From the NCBI RefSeq assembly GCF_004799495.1, contig NZ_SSMY01000008.1, positions 62,001-126,000 on the forward strand: 64,000 bases of DNA, given 5' to 3'. Source of the stretch: Sphingomonas sp. (lineage in GTDB: Bacteria; Pseudomonadota; Alphaproteobacteria; Sphingomonadales; Sphingomonadaceae). The position numbers and the translations under genes are program-made. The notes beneath the pieces were generated by a model. The model ran no database searches. It saw only the letters and a list, made by a program, of their open reading frames with translations, and was not told the DNA's origin. Every line of letters begins with the position of its first letter. Within the stretch, counting starts at the first letter, position 1. This document shows, in pieces, positions 54,030-62,170 of the stretch.

Positions 54030-56315
54030 ATGGCGAGCCGCGCGCAGCCGCCGCTTTGGCGCGAGACAGTGAAGGCGGGCGCGGCGCGCGGCTGGCGGAT
54101 GGTCGGCGCGATCGCGGTGCTGACGCTGACTCTAGCGCTCGCCGCCGCCTTGCTCACCTATCGTTCGGGCGATCCCTCGCTCAGCACCGCGGCGGGTGGC
54201 CCGGCGGAAAACCTGTTCGGCACGCCGGGCGCGTTCATTGCCGACCTTGCGCTGTCGATCCTCGGCCTGCCGGTGAGCGGGCTGCTCGCGGTCGGCGCGA
54301 TCTGCGGGCTTCGCCTGTGGCGCGACGAGCCGATTGGGCACTGGGGACGGATGCTGACCGTTGCCACCGTCGGGATCGCGTTGGTCGCGACGGGCTTGGC
54401 CTTCTGGTCGCCTGCCGCATCGTTGCGCTGGCCCGCGGGACTCGGTGGGCTGGTCGGCATGGTCGTGGCGGGCGCGCTCGATTGGGTCATCACGCTGATC
54501 GGCAACCCGACCGCCATCCTGTGGAGCGAGCGACTGGTCGAGCTCGCCTTCGTCATCGTGGGCGCGGTGGTGTGGTTCATGAGCTTGGGACTCGGCCTGC
54601 CGCGCATGCCGCGGATCGCGCTCTCCGCCCGGTCCGAACGGCTGACCGACCGGCGCGAACCCGCGCCCGCACCCGAACAGACGATCCGCCAGCCGCGCGC
54701 GCTCGCGCTGCCCGACGCGCGCCCGGGCCCGGTGATCGCCGAACGCAGCGCCGCCGTCGCGCAACCCAAGCCTGCGCGCGGCCCTAAACAGGCCAGCCTC
54801 GACCTGCGCGACAATTACCGCCTGCCGACCCTCGATATGCTCAAGGCGCCGCCGCCCTCGGCCAACGGCCCGGTCGACAAGGCTGCGCTCGAGCGCAACG
54901 CGCGGCTGCTCGAAACCGTGCTCGACGACTTCCACGTCAAGGGATCGATCATCGAAGTGCGTCCCGGCCCGGTGGTGACGATGTACGAGCTCGATCCCGC
55001 GCCGGGGATCAAGGCGAGCCGCGTGATCCAGCTTGCCGATGATATCGCGCGCAACATGTCGGCGATCTCCGCGCGCGTTGCGACCGTACCCGGCCGCACC
55101 GTGATCGGGATCGAGCTGCCCAATGCCAAGCGCGAGACGGTGAGCCTGCACGAGCTGGTCGCGAGCGACACGTTCGAGGATCAATCGGCCTCGCTCCCGC
55201 TGATTCTCGGCAAGAATATCGCCGGCGATCCGGTGGTGGTCGACCTCGCGCCGATGCCGCACCTGCTCGTCGCGGGCACGACGGGATCGGGCAAGTCGGT
55301 CGGGCTTAACTGCATGATCCTGTCGCTGCTCTATCGGCTCAACCCCGATCAGTGCAAAATGATCATGATCGATCCCAAGATGCTCGAACTGAGCATGTAC
55401 GACGATATCCCGCACCTGCTCGCCCCCGTCGTCACCGATCCGGCCAAGGCGGTGCGCGCGCTCAAATGGGCGGTCGAGCAGATGGAGGAGCGCTACCGCC
55501 AGATGTCGTCGGTCGGGGTGCGGAGCTTGGCGAGCTTCAACGACAAGGTTCGCGCGGCAAGAGCGAAGGGCCAACCGCTCGGGCGCAAGGTCCAGATCGG
55601 CTACGAGAACGGCAAGCCGGTGTACGAAGAGGAGCAGCTCGACTTCCAACCGTTGCCGCAGATCGTCATCGTCGTCGACGAGCTCGCCGACCTGATGATG
55701 ACCGCGGGCAAGGAGGTCGAATTCCTGATCCAGCGGCTCGCGCAAAAGGCGCGCGCGGCGGGGATCCACCTGATCATGGCGACGCAGCGCCCGTCGGTCG
55801 ACGTCATCACCGGCGTCATCAAGGCGAACTTGCCGACGCGGATCAGCTTCAACGTCACGTCGAAGATCGATTCGCGCACGATCCTGGGCGAACAGGGCGC
55901 CGAGCAGCTGCTCGGCAAGGGCGACATGCTGTACATGGCGTACGGCAAGCAGATCAGCCGCGTGCATGGGCCGTTCGTGTCGGACGACGAGGTCCGCGCG
56001 GTCGCCGATCACTGGCGCGCGCAGGGGCAGCCCGATTACGTCCAGTCGGTGACTGAGGAGAGCGACGACGGCTTCGCGCTCGACGGCGCGCCGCTGGGCG
56101 AGGATTCGGCCGAGGATCAGCAATATCGCGGCGCGATCCAGTTAGTGGTCGAGAGCCAGAAAGCGTCGACCAGCTGGCTTCAGCGCCAGATGCGGATTGG
56201 TTATAATTCGGCCGCGCGCCTGATCGAGCGGATGGAGAAGGACGGCATCGTCGGACGCCCCGACCATGTCGGCCGCCGCGAAGTGCTGCGCGACCGCGAC
56301 GGCAACCCGCTCTGA
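54030..56315 (+). CDS. ftsK: DNA translocase FtsK
   Basis: Septal DNA pump that clears and resolves chromosome termini. The 761-residue protein has an N-terminal membrane domain with about four helices (25-45, 65-95, 110-130, 135-190), a linker of about 80 residues, an alpha/beta motor (about 285-680) with Walker A GTTGSGKS at 416-423 and Walker B IVIVVDELADLMM, and a C-terminal gamma winged helix (about 695-755) that reads KOPS. The short linker is typical of alphaproteobacteria. The following gene is lolA. Confidence 0.97.
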   Translation: MASRAQPPLWRETVKAGAARGWRMVGAIAVLTLTLALAAALLTYRSGDPSLSTAAGGPAENLFGTPGAFIADLALSILGLPVSGLLAVGAICGLRLWRDEPIGHWGRMLTVATVGIALVATGLAFWSPAASLRWPAGLGGLVGMVVAGALDWVITLIGNPTAILWSERLVELAFVIVGAVVWFMSLGLGLPRMPRIALSARSERLTDRREPAPAPEQTIRQPRALALPDARPGPVIAERSAAVAQPKPARGPKQASLDLRDNYRLPTLDMLKAPPPSANGPVDKAALERNARLLETVLDDFHVKGSIIEVRPGPVVTMYELDPAPGIKASRVIQLADDIARNMSAISARVATVPGRTVIGIELPNAKRETVSLHELVASDTFEDQSASLPLILGKNIAGDPVVVDLAPMPHLLVAGTTGSGKSVGLNCMILSLLYRLNPDQCKMIMIDPKMLELSMYDDIPHLLAPVVTDPAKAVRALKWAVEQMEERYRQMSSVGVRSLASFNDKVRAARAKGQPLGRKVQIGYENGKPVYEEEQLDFQPLPQIVIVVDELADLMMTAGKEVEFLIQRLAQKARAAGIHLIMATQRPSVDVITGVIKANLPTRISFNVTSKIDSRTILGEQGAEQLLGKGDMLYMAYGKQISRVHGPFVSDDEVRAVADHWRAQGQPDYVQSVTEESDDGFALDGAPLGEDSAEDQQYRGAIQLVVESQKASTSWLQRQMRIGYNSAARLIERMEKDGIVGRPDHVGRREVLRDRDGNPL

Positions 56316-56382
56316 TCCGGCGCGTTCACAACGGGTTCAAGACGGCCGCGCCATCGCTCGCGGCACCTTTAGGAGAAATTCC

Positions 56383-56991
56383 GTGACGTCTCGCGCCCTC
56401 GCGCTGCTTGCCCTACCCGCCCTCGTCGCCGCAGCGCCCGCTGCCTCGCCCGACCTCGCCAAGATCCAGGCGCACCTCGCGGCGGTGCGATCGATGACCG
56501 CGACGTTCACGCAGACCGACCGCAACGGCAAGACGCTGACCGGCACCTTGTCGCTCAAGCGTCCGGGCAAGATCCGATTCCAGTACGAAAAGGGCGTGCC
56601 GATCCTGGTCGTCGCCGACGGCAATTCGCTGTGGTTCCTCGATTATTCGGTGAAGCAGAAACAACGCTGGCCGATCGGCGGGTCGCCGCTCGGCGTGCTG
56701 CTCGATCCGTCCAAGGACATTTCGCGCTATGCCAGGATGGTGCCGACCGCCGACCCGGCGATCCTGTCGGTCGAAGCGAACGACCCCAAGCATCCTGAAT
56801 ATGGGCGGATCACGCTGATCTTCGAAAAGAACGCTTCGGCGCCCGCCGGGTTGATGCTGCGTGGCTGGGTGGCGCTCGACGCGCAGAACAACCGCACGAC
56901 GATCCGGTTGTCGGGCCAGAAGTTCAACGTGCCGATTTCCGACGGAACGTTCCGCTTCAACGACCCGACGCCGACGGCTCCGCGAAAATGA
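56383..56991 (+). CDS. lolA: Outer-membrane lipoprotein carrier protein LolA
   Basis: Periplasmic chaperone that carries lipoproteins to the outer membrane. A signal peptide (VTSRALALLALPALVAAAPA) precedes a half-barrel with AVRSMTATFTQTDRNGKTLT, GTLSLKRPGKIRFQYEKGVP and DGNSLWFLDYSVKQ. The start is GTG 56383 with AGGAG seven bases upstream. At 202 residues it is of normal size. LolB is not in this window. Confidence 0.93.
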   Translation: MTSRALALLALPALVAAAPAASPDLAKIQAHLAAVRSMTATFTQTDRNGKTLTGTLSLKRPGKIRFQYEKGVPILVVADGNSLWFLDYSVKQKQRWPIGGSPLGVLLDPSKDISRYARMVPTADPAILSVEANDPKHPEYGRITLIFEKNASAPAGLMLRGWVALDAQNNRTTIRLSGQKFNVPISDGTFRFNDPTPTAPRK

Positions 56992-57038
56992 ATGTTCCGT
57001 TCATCTGGGCGACAGCATTGTCCGACTAATACAGTCAT

Positions 57039-57156
57039 CGCGGATGTGGGGCGGTTCAGGATTTTCCCCCTGTTGCCTGGAACGGCCCATTTCCCGCCTG
57101 CGTGACGAACGCTAGGTCGGCCCTCGCTCCATGCCCCCGGAGCGGGGGCCTTTCTG
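57039..57156 (+). ncRNA. Possible small RNA ending at a Rho-independent terminator
   Basis: The sequence can fold as a strong imperfect hairpin, GGGGCGGTTCAGG (57048-57060) with CCTGGAACGGCCC (57076-57088) around an ATTTTCCCCCTGTTG loop, then a 44 nt single-stranded part and a terminator. A TAATAC -10-like box lies at 57027-57032, but no good -35 box is seen. The alternative is simply a long lolA 3' untranslated region. Confidence 0.33.
57133..57154 (+). terminator. Rho-independent terminator downstream of lolA
   Basis: GCCCCCG (57133-57139), GAG loop, CGGGGGC (57143-57149), then CTTTC. Perfect 7 bp all-GC stem, 142 bp after the lolA stop. Confidence 0.72.
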
Positions 57157-57222
57157 CGTCTGGCGGCATGGCGCGTGCCGCGCCAAGACTCGCCGGTCGC
57201 ACGGCCGGCGGCGCTCCGCGCC

Positions 57223-57252
57223 GACCGACGACGCGGCTTTGCCGCGGCGGGC
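57223..57252 (-). repeat. 30 bp palindromic repeat, copy A
   Basis: Read on the minus strand, these 30 bases are identical to 61177-61206. The core CGCGGC-AAA-GCCGCG forms a hairpin. On its left (57195-57222) is a second GC-rich palindrome, GGCGCGGAGCGCC. It lies in the leader region of xth. Confidence 0.8.
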
Positions 57253-57290
57253 AGGTGACGAACCCCTTCCGACCCCCTAAGTCCTCTCCC

Positions 57291-58073
57291 GTGAAGATCG
57301 TCTCCTGGAACATCAATTCGGTCCGTTTCCGCATCGAGATCGTCGAGCGGTTCCTGCGCGAGGCCGCGCCGGATATCCTGTGCCTCCAGGAAACCAAGGT
57401 GATCGACCAGGACTTCCCGCAGGAACCGTTCCGTCGGCTCGGTTACAAGACGATCATCCTCCACGGGCAGAAGATGCACCACGGCGTCGCGATCTTGAGC
57501 CGCGTGCCGCTCGCCGAGGACGACCGGTTCGACTGGCAGGCCAATCGCGAGGCACGGCACGTCGGAGTGCGGCTGGCGAACGGCGTGCGGCTCGAGAACG
57601 TCTACGTCCCGGCCGGGGGCGACATTCCCGACCGCGACCTCAACCCCAAGTTCGGGCAGAAGCTCGATTTCGTCGGGCGGATGGCCGCGTGGTCGGCGAG
57701 CCTCGATTGCCCGACGATCCTGGTCGGCGACCTCAACATCGCGCCGCTGCCGAGCGACGTGTGGAACCACAAGGCGCTGCTCAAGGTCGTCAGCCATACG
57801 CCGATCGAGGTCGAGGCGCTAACACGGCTCAAGGATTCGAACAGCTGGGTCGACCTCGGGCGGCATTTCCATCCGGCACCGGCGCGGCTGCACACGTGGT
57901 GGAGCTATCGCTCGCCCGACTGGACGGTCAACGACCGCGGGCGACGGCTCGATCATATGTGGGCGACCGCCGATGTCGCCGCGGTCGCCACGTCGCACAC
58001 AGTGTTCGAGGCGTGCCGTAACTGGCTCAAGCCATCGGACCATGTCCCGATCCTGACCGAGTTCGACCTTTGA
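57291..58073 (+). CDS. xth: Exodeoxyribonuclease III
   Basis: AP endonuclease and 3'-5' exonuclease of base-excision repair. The 260-residue protein begins with GTG 57291 (VKIVSWNINSVRFRIEIVER); metal ligand E34 is in ILCLQETKV, the active-site Asp/Asn pair is in LVGDLNIAPLPSDVW, and the terminal Asp-His is in KPSDHVPILTEF. The frame is open to 57102, but only the GTG start gives the family N-terminus. It is coupled to ribA by a 4 bp overlap. Confidence 0.94.
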   Translation: MKIVSWNINSVRFRIEIVERFLREAAPDILCLQETKVIDQDFPQEPFRRLGYKTIILHGQKMHHGVAILSRVPLAEDDRFDWQANREARHVGVRLANGVRLENVYVPAGGDIPDRDLNPKFGQKLDFVGRMAAWSASLDCPTILVGDLNIAPLPSDVWNHKALLKVVSHTPIEVEALTRLKDSNSWVDLGRHFHPAPARLHTWWSYRSPDWTVNDRGRRLDHMWATADVAAVATSHTVFEACRNWLKPSDHVPILTEFDL

Positions 58074-59122
58074 GCACGCGCGACGTCGCCCGCGCGATCG
58101 ACTCGCTGCGGCGCGGCTGGCCGATCGCGATTGGCGGGGGCGGCGATCCGGTCGGGCTGCTCGCGATCGAGACTGCCGACGCGGGGCGGCTGGCGGCGTT
58201 CGATCCCGCGGGCGACTCGCCGATCCTGCTGTCGGCGGGGCGCGCGGTGACGCTCAAGCTCGCCAACCAGATCGAGGCCGCCGTTCCCGATTCGCCGGTG
58301 CTGGTCGAGCGCACCTTCTGGATCGATTTCGACTGCGCGGTGGCGCTCGCCGACCCGCAGCTCGACATGGCGACGCCGATGAAGGGACCGTTCCGCGCGA
58401 TCCCCGTCACCGACGCTGACGTCATGGCGGCAGCCCTCGGTTTGGCGCGGACAGCCGGGGTTCTGCCCGCCTTTTTTGTCGGCGTCGCGAGCGAGCCAGC
58501 GATCTCCATTGCCGACGTCGCGGATTTCGAGGACCCGATCCACCTGGCGATCGCCGCCCGCGCGCACCTGCCCGTCGCGGGTTCGGAACGGTCGGAGATC
58601 GTCGCGTTCCGTTCGCCCGATTCGCCCGGCGAGCATATCGCGCTGATCGTCGGCCAGCCCGACGGCAACCCGCCGCTCGTCCGCCTCCACAGCGAGTGCC
58701 TGACCGGTGACGTGCTCGGCAGCCTGAAGTGCGATTGCGGGCCGCAGCTGCACGCCGCGATCTACGCGATGGAGAGAACCGGCTGGGGCATCCTGCTATA
58801 TCTGCGGCAAGAGGGACGCGGGATCGGGCTGGTCAACAAGCTGCGCGCCTATGCACTGCAGGATCAGGGATTCGATACGGTCGACGCCAATACGCGGCTC
58901 GGCTTCGCGGTCGATGCGCGCGATTTCCGCGTCGCGGCGCGGATGCTCGACCTGCTCGGGCAGACGCGGATCCGCTTGCTGACCAACAATCCGGAGAAGG
59001 TCCGCGTGCTCGAGGCAACCGGAATCCAAGTCGCCGAACGCGTGCCCATTGCGCTCCCGCCCAACCCGTTCAACGCAAAATACCTAGCGACCAAGCGCGA
59101 CCGGACCGGGCACCAGCTCTGA
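58070..59122 (+). CDS. ribA: GTP cyclohydrolase II
   Basis: First enzyme of riboflavin synthesis. The C-terminal domain (about 175-350) has the zinc cysteines C210, C221 and C223 in SECLTGDVLGSLKCDCGPQL, LRQEGRGIGLVNKL and NTRLGFAVDARDFRVAARML. The N-terminal 170 residues resemble a RibB-like fold without clear DHBP-synthase metal residues, as in other alphaproteobacterial RibA. The start is TTG 58070, overlapping the xth stop (TTGA); no better start is seen. 350 residues. Confidence 0.92.
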   Translation: MSTRDVARAIDSLRRGWPIAIGGGGDPVGLLAIETADAGRLAAFDPAGDSPILLSAGRAVTLKLANQIEAAVPDSPVLVERTFWIDFDCAVALADPQLDMATPMKGPFRAIPVTDADVMAAALGLARTAGVLPAFFVGVASEPAISIADVADFEDPIHLAIAARAHLPVAGSERSEIVAFRSPDSPGEHIALIVGQPDGNPPLVRLHSECLTGDVLGSLKCDCGPQLHAAIYAMERTGWGILLYLRQEGRGIGLVNKLRAYALQDQGFDTVDANTRLGFAVDARDFRVAARMLDLLGQTRIRLLTNNPEKVRVLEATGIQVAERVPIALPPNPFNAKYLATKRDRTGHQL

Positions 59123-59134
59123 ACCGCGCGGCGG

Positions 59135-59247
59135 AAGTTGACACTAAGTTGACACTATCGGCGTCGACATCCGGCCTGTCGCTCGATCCGTTTATCGCCG
59201 CCCCTGCCAAAGAGCAGCAACGACGGTTTCACACGAAATCCTACATT
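59135..59247. repeat. Tandem AAGTTGACACT pair and GAAATCCTACAT motif
   Basis: AAGTTGACACT occurs twice in tandem (59135-59145, 59146-59156), and AATGTAGGATTTC appears inverted at 59235-59247. The same two motifs occur in the other orientation at 51107-51369. The second motif contains the TAG stop of the HAD phosphatase gene (59241-59243). The remaining gap sequence shows no gene. Confidence 0.6.
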
Positions 59248-59957
59248 TCCAGCAGTTTCGTGACCTCGGCGAAATCGCTCGCCACAGCGTCCACTCTCGC
59301 CCCACGCAACCGGTCGGCGTGGTCGGCCGCGCAATGGCTCCCCGCGCACAACCCGATCACGTACCCGCCCGACGCCACCGCGCCGGTCGCGCCGACGATC
59401 GAATCCTCGATGATCGCGCAGTCGGCGATCGCGACGCCGAGCTGGTCTGCAGCGAATAGATAGAGGTCGGGCGCGGGCTTGCCGTGTATCACGTGCTCGC
59501 GGCCCGAATAGATATGATCGCCGAACGCGCCACCCAGCCCGATATGGTCGAGGTGACGGCGGATCCAGCGGGTCGAACTCGACGACACTACCGCCCTGGG
59601 CAGATCAGCGGGAAGCGACTCGACGAAATCGACCGCGCCGGCGACTTCGCCGATCCCCTCGGCCATCACGCGGTCATCCTCCGCGGCGCGCGCGGTATGA
59701 AAATCCGCCGGCAGCGGGCGGCCGATCCACGCCTCGACCTTCGCCAGGAAATCCGCCCCCGAATAGCCCATAAAATTGGCCATCGACTGCTCGGGCGTGG
59801 TCGGGTGGCCGATGCCGGTCAGATAATCGGCGATCTGCTTGTTGCCGACATATTCGCTTTCGATCAGCACCCCGTCGAAATCGAATAGGAGCGCCCCGAA
59901 CTTGCGGGCGATTGATCCGGGGGATCGATCGCTTCGGGGCGATCCCGCGAACCTCAC
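59241..59957 (-). CDS. HAD-family phosphatase (beta-phosphoglucomutase-like)
   Basis: A 238-residue haloacid-dehalogenase hydrolase. Motif I is LLFDFDGVLIESEYVG, motif II AVVSSSSTRWIRRHL, motif III HGKPAPDLYLFAA and motif IV ADCAIIEDSIVGATGAVASG. With an alpha-helical cap it belongs to the sugar-phosphatase/beta-phosphoglucomutase group. The start is GTG 59957, overlapping the YggS stop by 4 bp (GTGA); this adds a 20-residue N-terminal extension before motif I. Its last codons, LLEM then TAG, run into a repeated motif. Confidence 0.85.
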   Translation of the reverse strand: MRFAGSPRSDRSPGSIARKFGALLFDFDGVLIESEYVGNKQIADYLTGIGHPTTPEQSMANFMGYSGADFLAKVEAWIGRPLPADFHTARAAEDDRVMAEGIGEVAGAVDFVESLPADLPRAVVSSSSTRWIRRHLDHIGLGGAFGDHIYSGREHVIHGKPAPDLYLFAADQLGVAIADCAIIEDSIVGATGAVASGGYVIGLCAGSHCAADHADRLRGARVDAVASDFAEVTKLLEM

Positions 59958-60619
59958 GCGCGCGCCCCGAACAGTGCCGATCCAACGCGAACGTGCGTCG
60001 CGCCGAGCGTCACCGCGGTCGCGAAATCGCCCGACATCCCCATACTCAACCCCGCCAGCCCATGGTCGCGCGCCAGCTTGGCGAGCAACGCGAAATACGG
60101 GGCGGGCTCGACGTCGGCAGGCGGCAGCGCCATCAATCCGGCGAGCGGAAGATCGGCGGCACGCGCTTCGGTCAGCAAGGCGGGCAGGTCGGCAACCGCA
60201 CAGCCGCCCTTCTGCGGCTCGTCGCCGATATTGACCTGGATGAAGCACGCGGGCCGCTTGCCCGCCGCGTCCATCGCCTTGGCGAGTACGGTGACCAGCG
60301 ACGGCCGGTCGAGCGAATGAATCTGGTCGAACAGCGCGACCGCTTCGCTCGCCTTGTTCGATTGCAACTGGCCGATCAACGCGAGGCGAATGTCAGGGTG
60401 CGCCTCGCGCAATGCGGGCCACTTGGCCTGTGCTTCCTGTACGCGATTCTCGCCGAACACGCGTTGTCCCGCGGCGATCAGCGGCTCGATCGCCTCGGCC
60501 GGATGCGTCTTCGACACCGCGATCAGCTCGACCGCATCGCTGCGCCCGGCAAGTTTTTTCGCGCGCGCGATCTGGTCGAGAACGCCGGCGAGCCGCGCGG
60601 CGGGGTCGTCGGTCGTCAT
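59954..60619 (-). CDS. YggS-family PLP-homeostasis protein
   Basis: Binds pyridoxal phosphate and balances vitamin B6 and amino-acid pools; no enzyme activity is known. The PLP lysine is K37 in ELIAVSKTHP; GENRVQEAQAKW, HFIGxLQxNK-type ALIGQLQSNKASEAV, and LSMGMSGDFATAVTLGATHV complete the signature. It has 221 residues from ATG 60619. It is followed, with 4 bp overlap, by the HAD phosphatase gene. In many bacteria YggS lies near division genes, but not here. Confidence 0.94.
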   Translation of the reverse strand: MTTDDPAARLAGVLDQIARAKKLAGRSDAVELIAVSKTHPAEAIEPLIAAGQRVFGENRVQEAQAKWPALREAHPDIRLALIGQLQSNKASEAVALFDQIHSLDRPSLVTVLAKAMDAAGKRPACFIQVNIGDEPQKGGCAVADLPALLTEARAADLPLAGLMALPPADVEPAPYFALLAKLARDHGLAGLSMGMSGDFATAVTLGATHVRVGSALFGARA

Positions 60620-60692
60620 GGCGGGCGCTATAGAGAGCACCGTGCCACGCCGCCACCCCCTCCCGCACCCCCAAATAACCAGGGTTTGGCTG

Positions 60693-61241
60693 ATGACCGA
60701 CGAGCGGCAGGGTGACGAACTGTGGGCCGCGCTGCGGCGGTTGCCGCGCGGAAGCGGGGTGGTGTTCCGGCATTATGCGACGCCGGCGGCGGAGCGGCAG
60801 GCGTTGTTCGCGCGGGTGATGCGGGTCGCGCGCGCGCGCGCGCTGGTTGTGGTGCGCGCCGGGGCGTGGTGCGGGGTTGGCGCGGACGGGGTGCACAACG
60901 GAAGGGGCGTGGGACTGCGCACAGCGTCGGCGCATTCTTGGGGTGAGGCTAAGGCGGCCGTGCGCCGGGGAGTGGATATGGTGTTTGTGTCGCCGGTGTT
61001 TGCGACGCGCTCGCATCCGGGCGGAACGGTGCTTGGCGTCAAGGCGGCCGAGAAGATTGCGCGGCGGCTGCGCGTGCCGGCAATTGCGTTGGGCGGGATG
61101 GATGCGGCGCGATTTCGCCCGCTGCGCGCGTTCTACGGCTGGGCGGCGATCGATGCCTGGACAGCGACGGTTGAAAGCCCGCCGCGGCAAAGCCGCGTCG
61201 TCGGTCCTCGCTCCCGCGACGCCGGCCGGACTTCTTGCTGA
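60693..61241 (+). CDS. Thiamine-phosphate synthase-like (ThiE/TenI) protein, C-terminus encoded by a repeat
   Basis: A 182-residue TIM-barrel protein of the ThiE/TenI family. The segments TASAHSWGEAKAAVRRGVDM, VFVSPVFATRSHPGGTVLGV and VPAIALGGMDAARF match the phosphate-binding end of ThiE. It is shorter than ThiE (about 210), and the N-terminal strand is unusual, so it may be a TenI-like or divergent enzyme. The last 22 residues (PPRQSRVVGPRSRDAGRTSC) come from a palindromic repeat and not from the family. Start ATG 60693. Confidence 0.78.
   Translation: MTDERQGDELWAALRRLPRGSGVVFRHYATPAAERQALFARVMRVARARALVVVRAGAWCGVGADGVHNGRGVGLRTASAHSWGEAKAAVRRGVDMVFVSPVFATRSHPGGTVLGVKAAEKIARRLRVPAIALGGMDAARFRPLRAFYGWAAIDAWTATVESPPRQSRVVGPRSRDAGRTSC
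61177..61206 (+). repeat. 30 bp palindromic repeat, copy B, inside the thiE-like gene
   Basis: GCCCGCCGCGGC and the following 18 bases are identical to the reverse complement of 57223-57252. The similarity continues loosely to 61230. It supplies the last 20 or so codons of the thiE-like gene. Confidence 0.82.
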
Positions 61242-61276
61242 TACCTGATTTAGCCCTGCTAAATCAGGGCAAGAAG
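61231..61276. terminator. Interrupted palindrome, two-way terminator
   Basis: CTTCTTGC (61231-61238) pairs with GCAAGAAG (61269-61276), and CCTGATTTAGC (61244-61254) with GCTAAATCAGG (61258-61268) around a CCT loop. It covers the thiE-like stop and ends at the stop of the convergent gene. Confidence 0.68.
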
Positions 61277-61972
61277 TCAGAACTTAAATGTCGTCCCGAC
61301 GTACACCGCCTGGCTGTCGGCACGATTGTCGGGCAGCGGTGTCAGGCGGTCGCGGTCTTGCGACTTGTAGCGTACACCTGCGGTCACATCCAGGTTGCGG
61401 CGGAGCGAGTAAGCGCCGCCCACATTGATCATCTGCGGCGTGTCGCTGGTCAGCGCCGTGTCGGTCGACGGACGGTCGGTCACGGCCTTCAGCTTCGACG
61501 GCTTGCTCAGGTTGAAGCCCGGCTCGATCCGGCGACCGCTGAACGAGGTGCCCAGATCCATCTTCGGCGCATCGCCGGGGACGGTCAGCCGCTTGGCGGC
61601 GGTCGTCGAAGTGAGATTGTACGCGATCGGCGCAACACCGACCGACGGCGGCGCGATATCGGCGCTCGACCCGCGCAGCGTGACGATTCCGGCCTTGGGC
61701 GTGTTGATCTGCAGCGCCACCGCGATCGGGCGACGCGCACCGCTGGTGTCGGCGGGGGTGAAGCGGAACGCGGCGTTGCCGATCCCGTTGCGCGCGATCA
61801 GCGCCGCCAGCTTCGGGTCGGCCGAGGCGGGCGTGAAGAAAATCCGCTGCGGCAGCAACGACCTGGCGGTCCGATGCGCCGTATCCGGGGTCCCGAACGC
61901 GGGCATCGCGAACGCGCCGGCGACGGCAAGCGCCCCGACCAACGTTCCGACAATTGCCCGCTTTGCGATCAC
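61277..61972 (-). CDS. Exported protein, possibly outer-membrane, unknown function
   Basis: A 231-residue protein with a signal sequence (MIAKRAIVGTLVGALAVAGA). The C-terminal 70 residues alternate strands (INVGGAYSLRRNLDVTAGVR, YKSQDRDRLTPLPDNR, SQAVYVGTTFKF) and end in phenylalanine, as outer-membrane proteins do. The N-terminal half is proline/alanine-rich with FTPASADPKLAALIARNGIG. I do not recognise a family. Divergent from the DUF3576 gene by 198 bp. Confidence 0.72.
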   Translation of the reverse strand: MIAKRAIVGTLVGALAVAGAFAMPAFGTPDTAHRTARSLLPQRIFFTPASADPKLAALIARNGIGNAAFRFTPADTSGARRPIAVALQINTPKAGIVTLRGSSADIAPPSVGVAPIAYNLTSTTAAKRLTVPGDAPKMDLGTSFSGRRIEPGFNLSKPSKLKAVTDRPSTDTALTSDTPQMINVGGAYSLRRNLDVTAGVRYKSQDRDRLTPLPDNRADSQAVYVGTTFKF

Positions 61973-62108
61973 GGCGACTCCGACCGACTCTCAGTTCAGA
62001 CTCGCCCTATCACGGATCGTTCCATCGCCGCCACCGACAATGCGCTTTTCACGGCAAGTGTTGCATCATGTCCACATGGGCGGAACTGGCCGACTCCACG
62101 ATGCGCGC

Positions 62109-62136
62109 TTGCGGCGCGGCCTTGAGCATCTATAGA
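62109..62136 (+). promoter_or_regulatory. Candidate promoter with palindrome over the -10 box
   Basis: TTGCGG (62109-62114), 16 bp, TATAGA (62131-62136). The -10 box is inside a perfect 14 bp palindrome, GCATCTATAGATGC (62126-62139), a possible repressor site. Start of transcription would be near 62143, 28 bp before the DUF3576 gene. Confidence 0.42.
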
Positions 62137-62170
62137 TGCGCGTCCGTCCTATCTGTGTCAGGAATTGTCG

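Noticed and set aside
54132..56123. 663-codon open frame on the minus strand opposite ftsK
   Set aside because: FtsK on the plus strand has all motifs; the antisense product has no recognisable domain and skewed composition.
57039..57156. 6S RNA as identity of the candidate small RNA
   Set aside because: The long, nearly symmetric rod with a central bubble expected of 6S RNA is not formed, and the usual neighbours are absent.
59135..59156. TTGACA as a promoter -35 box
   Set aside because: The motif is a tandem repeat, no -10 box follows at suitable spacing, and it lies between convergent gene ends.
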